Assembly: GCA_963801715.1 (NCBI GenBank)
Contig: CAWDGB010000007.1
Location: forward strand, 1-64,000
Direction: 5' to 3'
Length of the DNA: 64,000 bases
Source: CAVVJA01 sp963801715
GTDB lineage: Bacteria > Actinomycetota > Actinomycetes > Mycobacteriales > Jatrophihabitantaceae
Shown here: positions 8,556-17,315 of the stretch, piece by piece
How the letters are laid out: each line of letters opens with the position of its first letter
Position numbering within the stretch: the stretch's first letter is position 1
The notes under the pieces: generated by a model
Seen by the model: the letters and a program-made list of their open reading frames with translations, nothing else
Told to the model about the DNA's origin: nothing
The model's database searches: none
Program-made: the position numbers and the translations under genes

Positions 8556-8795
8556 ATGAGCGACAACCCTTCCTGCCTGCCGCGGGAGCTGCACGCCCGC
8601 GCCAGCGCCGGTATCCAGGTCAGCCTGTGGTGGTCGCCCGCTGACGGCCGGACCTGGGTCGCCGTGCGCGATGCCCGCACCGGCGCCGGGTTCGTCCTGC
8701 CCGTCCGCGCCGGCGAACGGGCCCGCGACGTGTTCGACCACCCCTACGCCCACGCCGCCCGCCGCGACATCCCCACCACCGCCCGCGCCGCGTAG
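8556..8795 (+). CDS. Small conserved hypothetical protein
   Basis: This 79-residue protein (MSDNPSCLPRELHARASAGI...) has an intact frame and a compact layout with VSLWWSPADGRTWVAV followed by a charged helix (GERARDVFDHPYAHAA). It resembles small actinobacterial proteins of unknown function I have seen with this layout. No metal-binding or membrane segment is visible. It lies between the sigma factor and YceI genes. Confidence 0.65.
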   Translation: MSDNPSCLPRELHARASAGIQVSLWWSPADGRTWVAVRDARTGAGFVLPVRAGERARDVFDHPYAHAARRDIPTTARAA

Positions 8796-8824
8796 CCCGC
8801 GGTGCCACATCCACGGAGACACCC

Positions 8825-9381
8825 ATGACCACCGCCCCCGCGACCGTCACGATCCCCGGCTACCGGGCCGGCACCTGGAAGGCCGACCCGGTGCACTGCG
8901 AGATCGCCTTGTCCATCCGCCAAGTCATGGTCAGCACGGTGCGCGCCCGGTTCACCAGCTACGACGTCACGATCGTCACCAGCGAGGACCCGCTCGGCTC
9001 GACGGTTACCGCCAGCATCGACCTCGCCTCGGTCGACACCGGCAACCAGAAGCGGGACAACCACCTCCGCTCCGCCGACATCCTCGAGGTCGACGAAGCA
9101 CCCGACGATGAGCTACCGCTCCACCGGCATCCGCCAGACCGACGCACGGCTGGGTCGTCGACGGTGAGCTGACCTTGCACGGCGCCACGCAGAAGGTGCC
9201 ACTGGCCGTCGCGGTGACCGGGTTCGGCCCGGACCCGGTCGGCCGGCAGCGGGCCGGCTTCACCGCGACCGCGCAGATCAACCGCCGCGACTTCGGCATC
9301 ACCATCCCGATGGGCGGCGGCGGCGTGGTCAGCAACAAGGTGTCGATCAGCCTCAAGATCGAGGCCGTCCTTCAGACCTGA
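8825..9381 (+). pseudogene. YceI-family lipid-binding protein, frameshifted
   Basis: The protein begins GYRAGTWKADPVHCEIALSI, the characteristic YceI start, and continues to NQKRDNHLRSADILEVDEA. Two shifts within about 60 bases (9095-9165) put TMSYRSTGIRQ and then GWVVDGELTLHGATQKVPLA in other frames. The remainder ends normally at 9381. YceI proteins are beta-barrels that bind polyisoprenoids. Fixing two indels gives a ~185-residue protein. Confidence 0.75.
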
Positions 9382-9479
9382 CCCGACCCGGACGGGCCGC
9401 CGCACACCGGCAGCCAAGCCCCCCGCTGTGACCCGCGATGACCACCCCGAAGTTCACGTCCACCCGAAGGAGAAACCCC

Positions 9480-9908
9480 ATGCCAGCAGCCCAAATAGCC
9501 AGCAACAAGGCGACGTTCACCCGCTTCCACGACGCCGTCAACAGCGGCGATGCGGAGCTCATCTCGAAAACGATCGACGAGGTCTTCGACCCGGACCTGC
9601 GGCTCGGCACGCCGTTGCCGGTTGACGCGACCGGCGCGCAAGCGCTCAAGCACGTGTGGGCGATTCTCCTTCGGGCCTACCCCGACCTGCACATCACGGT
9701 CGAGGACCTGATCGCCGAGGGCGACAAGCTCGTCGCCAGAAACACGGTTACCGGGACCCACCAGGGCGAATACCTGGGCGTCCCACCAACCGGCAAATCC
9801 GTCACCTACAACGAGATCTTCATCCTCCGCTTCGCCAACGCGCGAATCACCGAGACCTGGGCCGTCGTCGACGTCCTCTCCCAGATGAAACAGCTTGGCG
9901 TGATCTAG
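9480..9908 (+). CDS. SnoaL-like ester cyclase family protein
   Basis: This 142-residue NTF2-fold protein has FTRFHDAVNSGDAELISKTI at the start, AYPDLHITVEDLIAEGDKLV in the middle and ITETWAVVDVLSQMKQLGVI at the end, typical of SnoaL-like polyketide cyclase relatives. AAGGAG lies 8 bases before the ATG. A longer upstream frame has no homology. Function is not predictable from sequence, and no polyketide genes lie nearby. Confidence 0.82.
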   Translation: MPAAQIASNKATFTRFHDAVNSGDAELISKTIDEVFDPDLRLGTPLPVDATGAQALKHVWAILLRAYPDLHITVEDLIAEGDKLVARNTVTGTHQGEYLGVPPTGKSVTYNEIFILRFANARITETWAVVDVLSQMKQLGVI

Positions 9909-9965
9909 GCCTAGCCAAACGCCGTCCACCGGGCGGACCCAACTCGGCCCTCGATCAAGGAGTTG

Positions 9966-10025
9966 ATGATGAGAGTGTTAGTGGTAGGCGCGACCGGGGC
10001 GATTGGAAAGCTGCTCGCTGGGCCT
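9966..10025 (+). pseudogene. NAD(P)-binding protein N-terminal fragment
   Basis: ATG 9966 preceded by AAGGAG opens a frame reading MMRVLVVGATGAIGKLLAGP, a Rossmann start of the NmrA/epimerase type. Homology stops after about 20 residues. The breakpoint is just upstream of the WhiB region. Confidence 0.55.
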
Positions 10026-10188
10026 GATCACCTAGCACCGATGGCACCGTCGTGCCTCGGTGACACGGCTAAAGATTCCACTACCACCTCCACCTTTGGG
10101 TGACGCCCCAGGCAGCGGTCGGCTCCTACCGTTCTCTGCGAACCAACCAACGGACCGGCCAGGCCTGCAGCGGCAAAGGAGTATCGAA

Positions 10189-10503
10189 GTGTTGACAAGC
10201 TGCCCGACCCGGCCGAGCCCTGTCGCCAACGCAGGCGACTGGCTTGATCCGACCTCGCAGCGCGTTTCGGCGAGCCTGCCCTGTCAGGCGGACCCCGACC
10301 TCTGGTTCGCTGAGTCGCCCACGGAGTTGGAGCTGGCGAAGGCATTCTGCGCCGCCTGCCCGGCCCGAGGCCCATGCCTGGCCGCAGCGCTGATCCGCCA
10401 CGAGCCATGCGGCGTCTGGGGCGGCGAGATCTTCGACCATGGCCGGATCGTCGCCGCCAAGCGCGGCCGGGGGCGTCCCCGAAAGGACGCCATCGCCGCG
10501 TGA
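10189..10503 (+). CDS. whiB7: WhiB7-like transcriptional regulator
   Basis: The 104-residue protein has the four WhiB cysteines that ligate an iron-sulfur cluster (LPCQADPDLWF and FCAACPARGPC), the GVWGGE turn, and a C-terminal AT-hook (KRGRGRPRK). The AT-hook is the hallmark of WhiB7, which binds the principal sigma factor and AT-rich DNA to activate intrinsic drug-resistance genes. The start is placed at GTG 10189 because AAAGGAG lies 7 bases upstream. An upstream extension has no homology. A DHA2 exporter gene lies 1.2 kb downstream and is a plausible target. Confidence 0.82.
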   Translation: MLTSCPTRPSPVANAGDWLDPTSQRVSASLPCQADPDLWFAESPTELELAKAFCAACPARGPCLAAALIRHEPCGVWGGEIFDHGRIVAAKRGRGRPRKDAIAA

Positions 10504-10707
10504 GTTACCCCCGGTGAGCCGGGAGCAATACCGTGCCTCGCGCCGGACCAACTCCGCGCGAGTCCCGTCCAATTCGCCACGTCGATAGGGCATTGCTGAG
10601 CCGGCGGACTGAGATGTTCGGCCGGCTCGGCTAGGTCGACACGCCTGTTTCCACGGAGGTTTCTACACATGACATCGCTCGCAGATCAACCCGCCCCGCA
10701 AGCAGAT

Positions 10708-10808
10708 GCCTCGCTGGAGCCGGCGGTGCTGCGATGACCGTCGAACGCATACCACTCAACGGCAAGGTCGACTTCACCATGATGTACGTCGCGCACGACG
10801 CGTTCACC
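10708..10808 (+). repeat. 101-bp direct repeat, copy 1
   Basis: 98 of 101 bases match 13876-13976. It spans the last codons of an NAD(P)-binding gene and the first 25 codons of the hemerythrin gene. The ATG-led mini-frame at 10669 (MTSLADQPAPQ...LEPAVLR) ends inside it and mirrors the 3' end of the gene at 13153-13905. Confidence 0.9.
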
Positions 10809-11378
10809 CGCGACGTGCACCGGATGGCGGTGGCCAGCGAACGCGGCCTCGCCTGGACACCGGAGACACAGGCCGGGTGGGCGATGTTCACCAAGCAACT
10901 CCACGTCCACCACACAACCGAGGACACCTCCCTCTGGCCACAGCTACGCGCCCAGCCACTGCGGCCGGACGAGGTGGCGGTCCTCGACCAGATGGAAACG
11001 GAGCATGCCCAGATCGATCCGGAACTAGAACGCGTCGACCGGGCGCTCGCCGAGCACGACGCGAAGAGGCTGGTGGACAGCGTCCATACCCTCGCCGCGG
11101 GTCTGACGGCCCACATGCGGCACGAGGAGAACGAGGCGCTGCCGCTGATCGACACACATCTGGGCCCCTCGGGCTGGGACGCGTTCGGCCGTGAGATCCG
11201 CAAGACCCAGGGCGGCCTGCGCGGCGGCGCGACGTACCTGCCCTGGGTTCTCGACGGTGCATCGCCATCCATGCAGGCCGACGTCCTCGCACTGCTTCCC
11301 CCGCCGGCACGGATCTTGTACCGCAGGGTATGGGCGCCGAAATACCAGCGCGCGGCTAACTGGCGTGGTGTCGCGTGA
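10734..11378 (+). CDS. Hemerythrin HHE-domain protein
   Basis: The 214-residue protein has an N-terminal HHE four-helix domain with metal-ligand candidates in MYVAHDAFTRD, QLHVHHTTEDTSLWP, METEHAQID and LTAHMRHEENEALP. This matches di-iron hemerythrin-like proteins. The C-terminal ~70 residues are a non-catalytic extension. It may bind oxygen or NO, or sense redox state. The ATG overlaps the stop of a tiny upstream frame (ATGA), a junction duplicated at 13906. Confidence 0.85.
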   Translation: MTVERIPLNGKVDFTMMYVAHDAFTRDVHRMAVASERGLAWTPETQAGWAMFTKQLHVHHTTEDTSLWPQLRAQPLRPDEVAVLDQMETEHAQIDPELERVDRALAEHDAKRLVDSVHTLAAGLTAHMRHEENEALPLIDTHLGPSGWDAFGREIRKTQGGLRGGATYLPWVLDGASPSMQADVLALLPPPARILYRRVWAPKYQRAANWRGVA

Positions 11379-11671
11379 TCCGTCGGGCGGGGGCATACCC
11401 CGCCGGTTGCTCACCGGTGCGCCCATGACGAGCCATTGCTCGGTCGTGGCGCGATTGCCCTGGCTAGACCCATTGCCGCGCCGCCAGCGCCCGATCGGCC
11501 AGCGCGGGCGCACGCCAGCGGCACGGTTCCGCGGTCTGGCGGACTCCCCGTTCGCCCCGCACCACGGCGACATCGGTGGCGCGGATCGCAAGCGACGGCC
11601 GGTGCGCGACGTTGTCTGCCGCCTCGATTTGAAAGCAATGACTCACTAACAGAATCGTTCAAGGAGCCCAG
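11379..11671. other. Leader region before exporter gene
   Basis: No gene is recognised. AAGGAG lies just before the exporter ATG. A WhiB7-dependent promoter would be expected here, but I could not assign -10/-35 boxes with confidence. Confidence 0.4.
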
Positions 11672-13087
11672 ATGAAGAACCGCACGCTGTGGACGTTCGT
11701 GATCACCTCGGTCGCGCTGTTCATGGTCACCCTCGACAACCTCGTCGTCACGACCGCGATCCCGATGATCCGCACCGACCTCGGCGCGTCACTGGAGAGC
11801 CTCGAGTGGACGGTCAACGCCTACACGCTCACCTTCGCCGTCTTGCTGCTGACCGGCGCGGCGCTAGGCGATCGCTTCGGCCGCCGACGGGTGTTCTCCC
11901 TCGGCGTCGGCATCTTCACCGCCGGCTCGGTCGCCGCGGCGCTCGCCCCGTCGATCGAACTCCTCAACCTGGCCCGCGCGGTGCAGGGACTCGGCGGCGC
12001 GATCGTCCTGCCGCTGACGCTCACGATCCTCAGCGCCGCCGTTCCCGCGGACAAGCGCGGCCTCGCGCTGGGCGCCTGGGGCGGCATCAGCGGGCTCGCG
12101 GTCGCCCTCGGCCCGGTCGTGGGCGGCGCCATCGTGCAGGGCATCTCCTGGCAGTGGATCTTCTGGCTGAACGTGCCCATCGGCATCGCGCTCGTCCCGC
12201 TCGCGTTCACCCGGCTTACCGAGAGCCACGGTCCCGCCGCCCGGCTGGACCTGCGCGGCCTGGCCCTGTCCGCCGCCGGCCTGTTCGGCATCGTGTGGGG
12301 ACTCGTGCGCGGCAACGCCCTGGGCTGGGCGAGCAGCCAGATCCTCGGCGCACTCGGCGCGGGTGCCGTGCTGCTGGTCGCCTTCGTCGCGTGGGAACTG
12401 CGGGCCGAGAAGCCGATGCTGCCGATGCGGTTCTTCCGCAACCGGACGTTCACCCTCGCGAACACCGCGTCGCTGCTCATGTTCTTCGGGATGTTCGGCT
12501 CGATCTTCCTCCTGTCGCAGTTCTTCCAGACGGTGCAGGGCTACTCGCCGCTCGGCTCGGGCATGCGTATCCTGCCCTGGACACTCGCGCCCATGTTCGT
12601 CGCGCCGATCGCGGGCGCCCTCTCGGACAAGATCAGCGGCAAGACGCTCATAGGCACCGGCCTCGCCCTACAGGCCCTCGGGCTGGGCTGGCTCAGCCTG
12701 ATCTCGACACCGACGACCCCCTACTCGGAATTCGTCGCGCCGTTCATCCTGGCCGGCGTCGGCATGGGCCTGTTCTTCGCACCGGTCGCCAACGTGGTGC
12801 TCTCCGCGGTGCGTCCCAGCGAAGAGGGCCAGGCATCAGGCGCGAACAACGCCATCCGCGAACTCGGCGGGGTCTTCGGTGTCGCGGTGCTGGCATCCGT
12901 GTTCGCCCGACTCGGCGGATACCAGAGCGGAAACGCATTCGTCGACGGCATGAACCCCGCCATGCTGATCGGCGCCACCGTCGTCGCGGTGGGCGCAGCG
13001 GCCGCATTCGCAATCCCCAAGCGCCGGGCCGCGAAGAAGCCTCAGGAGGTCGTGACCGAATCAGTGCCAGAACTCGTCGCCGCGTAA
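11672..13087 (+). CDS. DHA2-family MFS drug:H+ antiporter
   Basis: The 471-residue membrane protein has about 14 hydrophobic segments and begins with a short cytoplasmic leader (MKNRTLW). It carries VTLDNLVVTTAIPMI (first helix of DHA2 exporters), motif A (GDRFGRRRVF), motif C-like ALGPVVGGAI, and SWQWIFWLNVPIG, the DHA2 landmark. It should export drugs using the proton gradient. The start is fixed by AAGGAG 7 bases upstream. The NAD(P)-binding gene follows 65 bases downstream on the same strand. Confidence 0.9.
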   Translation: MKNRTLWTFVITSVALFMVTLDNLVVTTAIPMIRTDLGASLESLEWTVNAYTLTFAVLLLTGAALGDRFGRRRVFSLGVGIFTAGSVAAALAPSIELLNLARAVQGLGGAIVLPLTLTILSAAVPADKRGLALGAWGGISGLAVALGPVVGGAIVQGISWQWIFWLNVPIGIALVPLAFTRLTESHGPAARLDLRGLALSAAGLFGIVWGLVRGNALGWASSQILGALGAGAVLLVAFVAWELRAEKPMLPMRFFRNRTFTLANTASLLMFFGMFGSIFLLSQFFQTVQGYSPLGSGMRILPWTLAPMFVAPIAGALSDKISGKTLIGTGLALQALGLGWLSLISTPTTPYSEFVAPFILAGVGMGLFFAPVANVVLSAVRPSEEGQASGANNAIRELGGVFGVAVLASVFARLGGYQSGNAFVDGMNPAMLIGATVVAVGAAAAFAIPKRRAAKKPQEVVTESVPELVAA

Positions 13088-13152
13088 TTCTGTCGCGCAA
13101 TACACCGCGCTCGAACCGTCGATGCGCCAACACAACCCGAAGGAAGAACACC

Positions 13153-13905
13153 ATGAAGATCACTGTCTTTGGAGCCAACGGACTCACCGGCCGCCAGCTC
13201 GTTCAGCAGGCCCTCGACGCCGGCCACGATCTCGTCGCCGTGACCCGTCATTCCGCGGACTACCCGCTCACCCACGAGCGGCTGGTCGTCGCCGAAGCGG
13301 ATGCCTACGACCCCGGCGCGGTCGCGCGTGCCGTCGACGGGGCCGACACCGTGCTGTCCGCTCTCGGCGTGCCGTTCACCCGCAAGCCGATCACAATCTA
13401 CAGCTCCGGTGTGCGCACGATCATCGACGCGATGACGCGGCACGAGGTGAAACGCCTCGCGGTCGTCAGCTCCACCGCCGTCGAACCGCACCGTCACGCC
13501 GACGGCGGATTCCTGCTGAACCGGATCATGCAACCGATGGTCTCCAAGACCATCGGCAAGACCACCTACGCCGACATGCGCGCTATGGAGGCGATCCTGC
13601 GCGACAGCGTCCTGGATTGGACGGTCATCCGGTCGGCCGGGCTGTTCGACACCGACCACGTTTCCCACTATCAGGTCAGCGACGGGCCGCTCGACGGGAT
13701 CTTCACCAGCCGCGCCGACCTGGCCGACCTGCTTCTCGCCCAGGCCAGTGACACCACCTACGCCGGCAAGGCCATCGAAATCACCACATCCGAAGGAGCG
13801 CCCACCCTGTGGCAGATGATCCGCCGCGAGGCATTCAGCCGCGGGGAAACAGATCACGCCGTCCCACAGGAAGAGGCCTCGCTGGAGCGGGCGGTGCTGC
13901 GATGA
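13153..13905 (+). CDS. NAD(P)H-binding SDR-like (NmrA-type) protein
   Basis: The 250-residue protein opens with KITVFGANGLTGRQLVQQAL (Rossmann GxxGxxG) and continues with ADTVLSALGVPF and LAVVSSTAV, as in atypical SDR / NmrA-like proteins. The end (WQMIRREAF, then EEASLERAVLR) overlaps by 4 bases the start of a truncated hemerythrin copy. Its last codons are part of the 101-bp repeat. It may be a redox-sensing or reductase protein. Confidence 0.82.
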   Translation: MKITVFGANGLTGRQLVQQALDAGHDLVAVTRHSADYPLTHERLVVAEADAYDPGAVARAVDGADTVLSALGVPFTRKPITIYSSGVRTIIDAMTRHEVKRLAVVSSTAVEPHRHADGGFLLNRIMQPMVSKTIGKTTYADMRAMEAILRDSVLDWTVIRSAGLFDTDHVSHYQVSDGPLDGIFTSRADLADLLLAQASDTTYAGKAIEITTSEGAPTLWQMIRREAFSRGETDHAVPQEEASLERAVLR

Positions 13906-13976
13906 CCATCGAACGCATACCACTCAACGGCAAGGTCGACTTCACCATGATGTACGTCGCTCACGACGCGTTCACC
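13876..13976 (+). repeat. 101-bp direct repeat, copy 2 (truncated hemerythrin start)
   Basis: After the NAD(P)-binding gene, ATG 13902 opens the same first 25 codons as the hemerythrin gene at 10734 (MTIERIPLNGKVDFTMMYVA). The frame then hits a breakpoint and a stop at about 13982. This suggests an ancestral exporter / NAD(P)-binding / hemerythrin order that recombined. Confidence 0.85.
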
Positions 13977-14115
13977 TCGTGTTGAGCAGCGAGGTGGCGA
14001 TCGACCCGCCGATCTGCTGGCCGGTGTTGAGCGAGGCGGAGGCCACGCCCGTGTCCTGCGGCGCCACGCCGAACGTCCCGGGGTTCATCGACGGCGCGAT
14101 CGTGAAGCGGGCAAC
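13977..14115 (-). pseudogene. MFS exporter fragment
   Basis: The minus strand reads FTIAPSMNPGTFGVAPQDTG and ASLNTGQQIGGSIATSLLN, the late-helix region of a DHA2 exporter different from the gene at 11672. Only about 45 codons remain, abutting the truncated hemerythrin copy. Confidence 0.65.
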
Positions 14116-14705
14116 ACGTCCTCCGGTCCTAACCCGAGACGTTTAGTCACTCCCGGCGTGTCGCGCCGACGCGCTAGAAGGTCGCATCTGCGCGCCTCGA
14201 TGGCTCGGATCGTCAACTCAACTGCCGCGCCGAACGACGGACACGTAGTCGGCTGGACGAGAACTCGCTCGGCTCGCTAGCGCCGCGGTGATCACTACTG
14301 ACTCACGGCGGCGCAGCCCGGCCGTCCGTGGCCGATGGCCTCGCTGCCTAGCTCGGACACGACCGCTAGCACATCGACCAGCTCCGCAGCGACCCGCGCC
14401 GCCTAATGTTCCTCCTAGGCCGTACCGACGGCGGGCAACTCTTCGCAGCAACAACCACACCGTGATCAACAATCGCTACGGTAAGCACCCCACAGTGACA
14501 CGACCACCCGCATAACGCTCTATCTGTGTTCGCCTTGGTGTCGGCCGCGGTGTACCAGAACGACGGATCGCGCGCTGCACCCCTCGCACGTGTGGTGGGA
14601 GGGGTGCTGGGCTGATCGCGATTCGATTGTTCGCACCAGCGTGGCCGATCTGCACGAGGGAAATCTAGACTCAGCCGGGTCATCTGGCCGTTCGGGGGGT
14701 GCCCT
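14116..14705. other. 590-bp stretch without recognisable gene
   Basis: Short frames occur on both strands with no domain similarity and no convincing ribosome site. It follows the rearranged hemerythrin/MFS junction and is probably decayed sequence. Confidence 0.5.
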
Positions 14706-14711
14706 GTGGGT

Positions 14712-15653
14712 ATGGTGCCAGTCCGGGATCGACGTGGTCGGCGGTACGCCCGGCGCGATGCATTGTCCCGGCGTGACCCCGACATCGACTACCACGAGAT
14801 CTATCAGCAGCTGGCGACGCTGGAGTTTCCTTGGGACATCTATCAGGCGTTGAGCTTCGCGCTATTCCGGACCTATGCCGTGCCGAGTATCGGGGAACTG
14901 CTGCACCGCAGCGGGGAGTTCACCGTCCGGGTGCAGAAGCGTTACGACGACACGGTTCTCATCCTCGACGCGGTGCTTGAGCACGGATTCGATCACCCCA
15001 CGGGCCGGGCCGCGATCCGCCGGATGAACCAGATGCACGGCTCGTACCCGATCAGTAATGACGACCTGCGCTACGTGCTCGCCGCGTTCGTCGTCGTCCC
15101 GGTGCGCTGGCTACGGGACTACGGCTGGCGGCAGCTGACCGATGTCGAGCTGCGCGCGAGCGTCGCCTACTACCAGCGGCTGGGGACGCTGATGGGCATC
15201 CAGGACATCCCCGCCGATCTCGCCTGCTTCGAACGGCTGCTCGACGACTACGAGACCGAACAGTTCCATCGCAACGACAGCTCTCGCCGGATCGCCGATG
15301 TAACCCTGGATCTGATGGCCACTTTCCCGGCGCAACGGATGCTGCCTAGCTCGTGGGTCCGCCGTGGTGCCTTGGCGCTGATGGATCCGCGGCTGATCGA
15401 CGCTCTGGGCTACCCGCCACCGAATCGTCGACTGGTCGCGGGCGTGCACCGTGCCCTGCGGGCGCGTGGGGCACTCGTGCGGCGGTTGCCGCCGCGCCGC
15501 CGGCCCGCCTACGCCAGTCGGCGCGCTGACATCCGCAGTTACCGGCCGGGGTATGACGTCGCGGCACTGGGTACCTTTCCGGCGCGCGGAACACACTCAC
15601 GACATCGCCAGCCGAATTCCCCTGACGCCGGTCCCAGGCACCGCGACACGTGA
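14712..15653 (+). CDS. DUF2236 / MpaB-family oxygenase-like protein
   Basis: The ~313-residue protein has DPDIDYHEIYQQLATLEFPW at the start, FALFRTYAVPSIGELLHRSG next, NQMHGSYPISNDDLRYVLAA in the middle and PGYDVAALGTFP near the end. These are landmarks of DUF2236 (MpaB', rubber-oxygenase related) proteins, helical and haem-binding in characterised members. The start is ATG 14712, with GTG 14706 an alternative. The reaction is unknown. Confidence 0.82.
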   Translation: MVPVRDRRGRRYARRDALSRRDPDIDYHEIYQQLATLEFPWDIYQALSFALFRTYAVPSIGELLHRSGEFTVRVQKRYDDTVLILDAVLEHGFDHPTGRAAIRRMNQMHGSYPISNDDLRYVLAAFVVVPVRWLRDYGWRQLTDVELRASVAYYQRLGTLMGIQDIPADLACFERLLDDYETEQFHRNDSSRRIADVTLDLMATFPAQRMLPSSWVRRGALALMDPRLIDALGYPPPNRRLVAGVHRALRARGALVRRLPPRRRPAYASRRADIRSYRPGYDVAALGTFPARGTHSRHRQPNSPDAGPRHRDT

Positions 15654-15714
15654 CCACGTCAGAACACCACGCCGTTGGGACCGCCGCGATTCGCGCTCAT
15701 TCCAAGGAGCTGCC

Positions 15715-16275
15715 GTGCGAAAGCTTGCGATCACGCAGAACATCACGGTCGACGGTTCGATCGAGATGCTCGATGACTGGTTCGACCCGCGAGGGCAGGG
15801 GGAGGTCGACAACTCCGACCTGTTCGAGGAGATACATCGGCAGGACGTCCGGTCCGACGCGTTACTGGTCGGGCGGCAGACCTTTGAAGACCTCCGGGGT
15901 TATTGGCCCACGCTGTCGGAGGATCCCACGGGTATAGCCGAGTATCTCAACGCAGTAGCCAAGTACGTCGTGTCCAACACGTTGATCGACCCGCAGTGGC
16001 AGCACACCACCGTCCTGTCGGGCGATCCGATTGCCCAGGTGCAGGCGCTCAAGGACGCGCCGGGCCGGGACATCGTCGTCACCGGAAGCATCTCGTTGTG
16101 CTATGCCCTGATCAACGCGGGCCTGGTCGATGAGTACCGCCTATTCGTATACCCCGTCGTCCAGGGCCGCGGCCGCCGGTTGTTTCCCGAAGGCTTCCGG
16201 CTGCCGAGGTTGGGCCTGCTCGACGCAAAGGCATTCCGTGGCGGCGTGACCTACAACTGCTACGCACCCACTTGA
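15715..16275 (+). CDS. RibD C-terminal / dihydrofolate-reductase-like protein
   Basis: This 186-residue protein begins RKLAITQNITVDGSIEML and has LLVGRQTFEDLRGYWP, KYVVSNTLIDPQW, IVVTGSISLCYALINAGLVD and YRLFVYPVVQGRGRRLF, the typical order of small RibD-C/DHFR-fold reductases. It should bind NADPH. The substrate is unknown and it is not a housekeeping folA. GTG start is supported by AAGGAG 7 bases before. Confidence 0.85.
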   Translation: MRKLAITQNITVDGSIEMLDDWFDPRGQGEVDNSDLFEEIHRQDVRSDALLVGRQTFEDLRGYWPTLSEDPTGIAEYLNAVAKYVVSNTLIDPQWQHTTVLSGDPIAQVQALKDAPGRDIVVTGSISLCYALINAGLVDEYRLFVYPVVQGRGRRLFPEGFRLPRLGLLDAKAFRGGVTYNCYAPT

Positions 16276-16319
16276 TCCGCCGCGCGCGGCACGACGAAAG
16301 ACCGGATCTCGGCATTGCG

Positions 16320-16560
16320 CGATTGTTATCAAATACCGCGGCTACGCCGACTCGGCTTCTCGGGTCGCCCGGATGTTTGCCCGCTCGGCATGGCGAGCGA
16401 TGGCCGAGTCGGCGGCGGGCAGCCTTGCCGCCGCGGAAGGCGACCAGACAGGAGCACGTCTCCGCTTCGACGCCGCGTGGCAGCTGTATGAGAGGCCGGA
16501 CAGCCGTACTGGGAAGCTGCGCACGACTGGCTGGATAGCGAACGCGGAGGGAATGCGCCC
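16320..16560 (+). pseudogene. TPR-type regulator C-terminal remnant
   Basis: The frame reads ARSAWRAMAESAAGSLAAAE then RLRFDAAWQLYER. The next frame gives AGQPYWEAAHDWL. This resembles the last TPR helices of a LuxR/AfsR-type regulator, frameshifted and without a start. Confidence 0.35.
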
Positions 16561-16605
16561 GCACGTACCGTCGCACTCGACCACACACCGACGAGAGGAA
16601 AGAGT

Positions 16606-16757
16606 GATGGCCGGGCTGGTAACCACCGGGACTTGGTGGTCCGCCCGGATCAGGAAAGCGCATTCGTCGCGGCGTGGGCCGACTTCGCTGCGCGGGCGAG
16701 TTCGATGCCTGGCGCGGCGACGCTGCGAAGACGGATCGGTTGTTGGGAGTTCGTGAG
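16606..16757 (+). pseudogene. Antibiotic biosynthesis monooxygenase-like remnant
   Basis: After ATG 16606 (GAGAGGAAAG upstream) the homologous reading is in the next frame: RDLVVRPDQESAFVAAWADF then ARASSMPGAATLRR, matching the N-terminus of ABM-domain proteins. It stops at 16757 after about 45 codons. Confidence 0.5.
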
Positions 16758-16823
16758 GTAGACCACTGGTGGGTGGCGCGCGGACCGAGCTTTTCGGGGC
16801 GGGGCTGTGGTGGGTTGTAACGG

Positions 16824-17037
16824 TTACAGGTCGACGATCAGCGCACGATGGTCAGACAGGGGCAGCTGTCGGCTGGACTGGTCGCGCACCGGTCCGAGCC
16901 GACCTCGAAGCAGCGCATGATCGAGCTGTCGCGTCGGCGCGTCGGTGGGGAATGTCGCCAGCCGCAGCGCACGGGCGAAGCACCGACGCGGCTTGGCGTC
17001 ATGCCGCACCGGCCGCAACAGCCACGGCCGTCGTCAT
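16824..17037 (-). pseudogene. Endonuclease/exonuclease/phosphatase C-terminal remnant
   Basis: The minus-strand frame ends RQLDHALLRGRLGP then SSRQLPLSDHRALIVDL, the last motif block (SDH) of the EEP superfamily. Nothing recognisable precedes it, so it is a C-terminal fragment of about 60 codons. Confidence 0.5.
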
Positions 17038-17315
17038 GAACAGTTCGGGCTCCGTGAGCAGGAACGCTTGTGAAGTGCGGTGGGGATCCAACGGGCGTTG
17101 GTCGCGGGCGGTGGACTGGCTGGTTCCGTTGGGGGATCTGTTGGAACGGTGGGCGAATTTGCGATGCCTGAGGTCGGGAACCCGCGCCGGGGTCCGCCGG
17201 TGAACGCGGAAGCTCCACCTCTGGGGTCGCCCCTGTCATTGGGAGCTAGCGTCGTGGTCGTCGACGGGAAGCGGTGAAGGTGGTGGCTGGCGGCGGAGCA
17301 GGGGCGGACGAGCAG

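Noticed and set aside
10060..10188. N-terminal extension of the WhiB7-like protein
   Set aside because: Proline-rich, no homology, and a strong AAAGGAG ribosome site supports GTG 10189.
11689..13905. A 738-codon plus-strand frame overlapping the exporter and NAD(P)-binding genes
   Set aside because: Over the exporter it is Arg/Pro/His-rich, the typical shadow of a high-GC gene. Only its end coincides with the real gene at 13153.
9480..15653. Possible polyketide-type cluster because of SnoaL, DUF2236 and exporter genes
   Set aside because: No synthase, acyl carrier or tailoring core is present. SnoaL-like folds are common outside such clusters.
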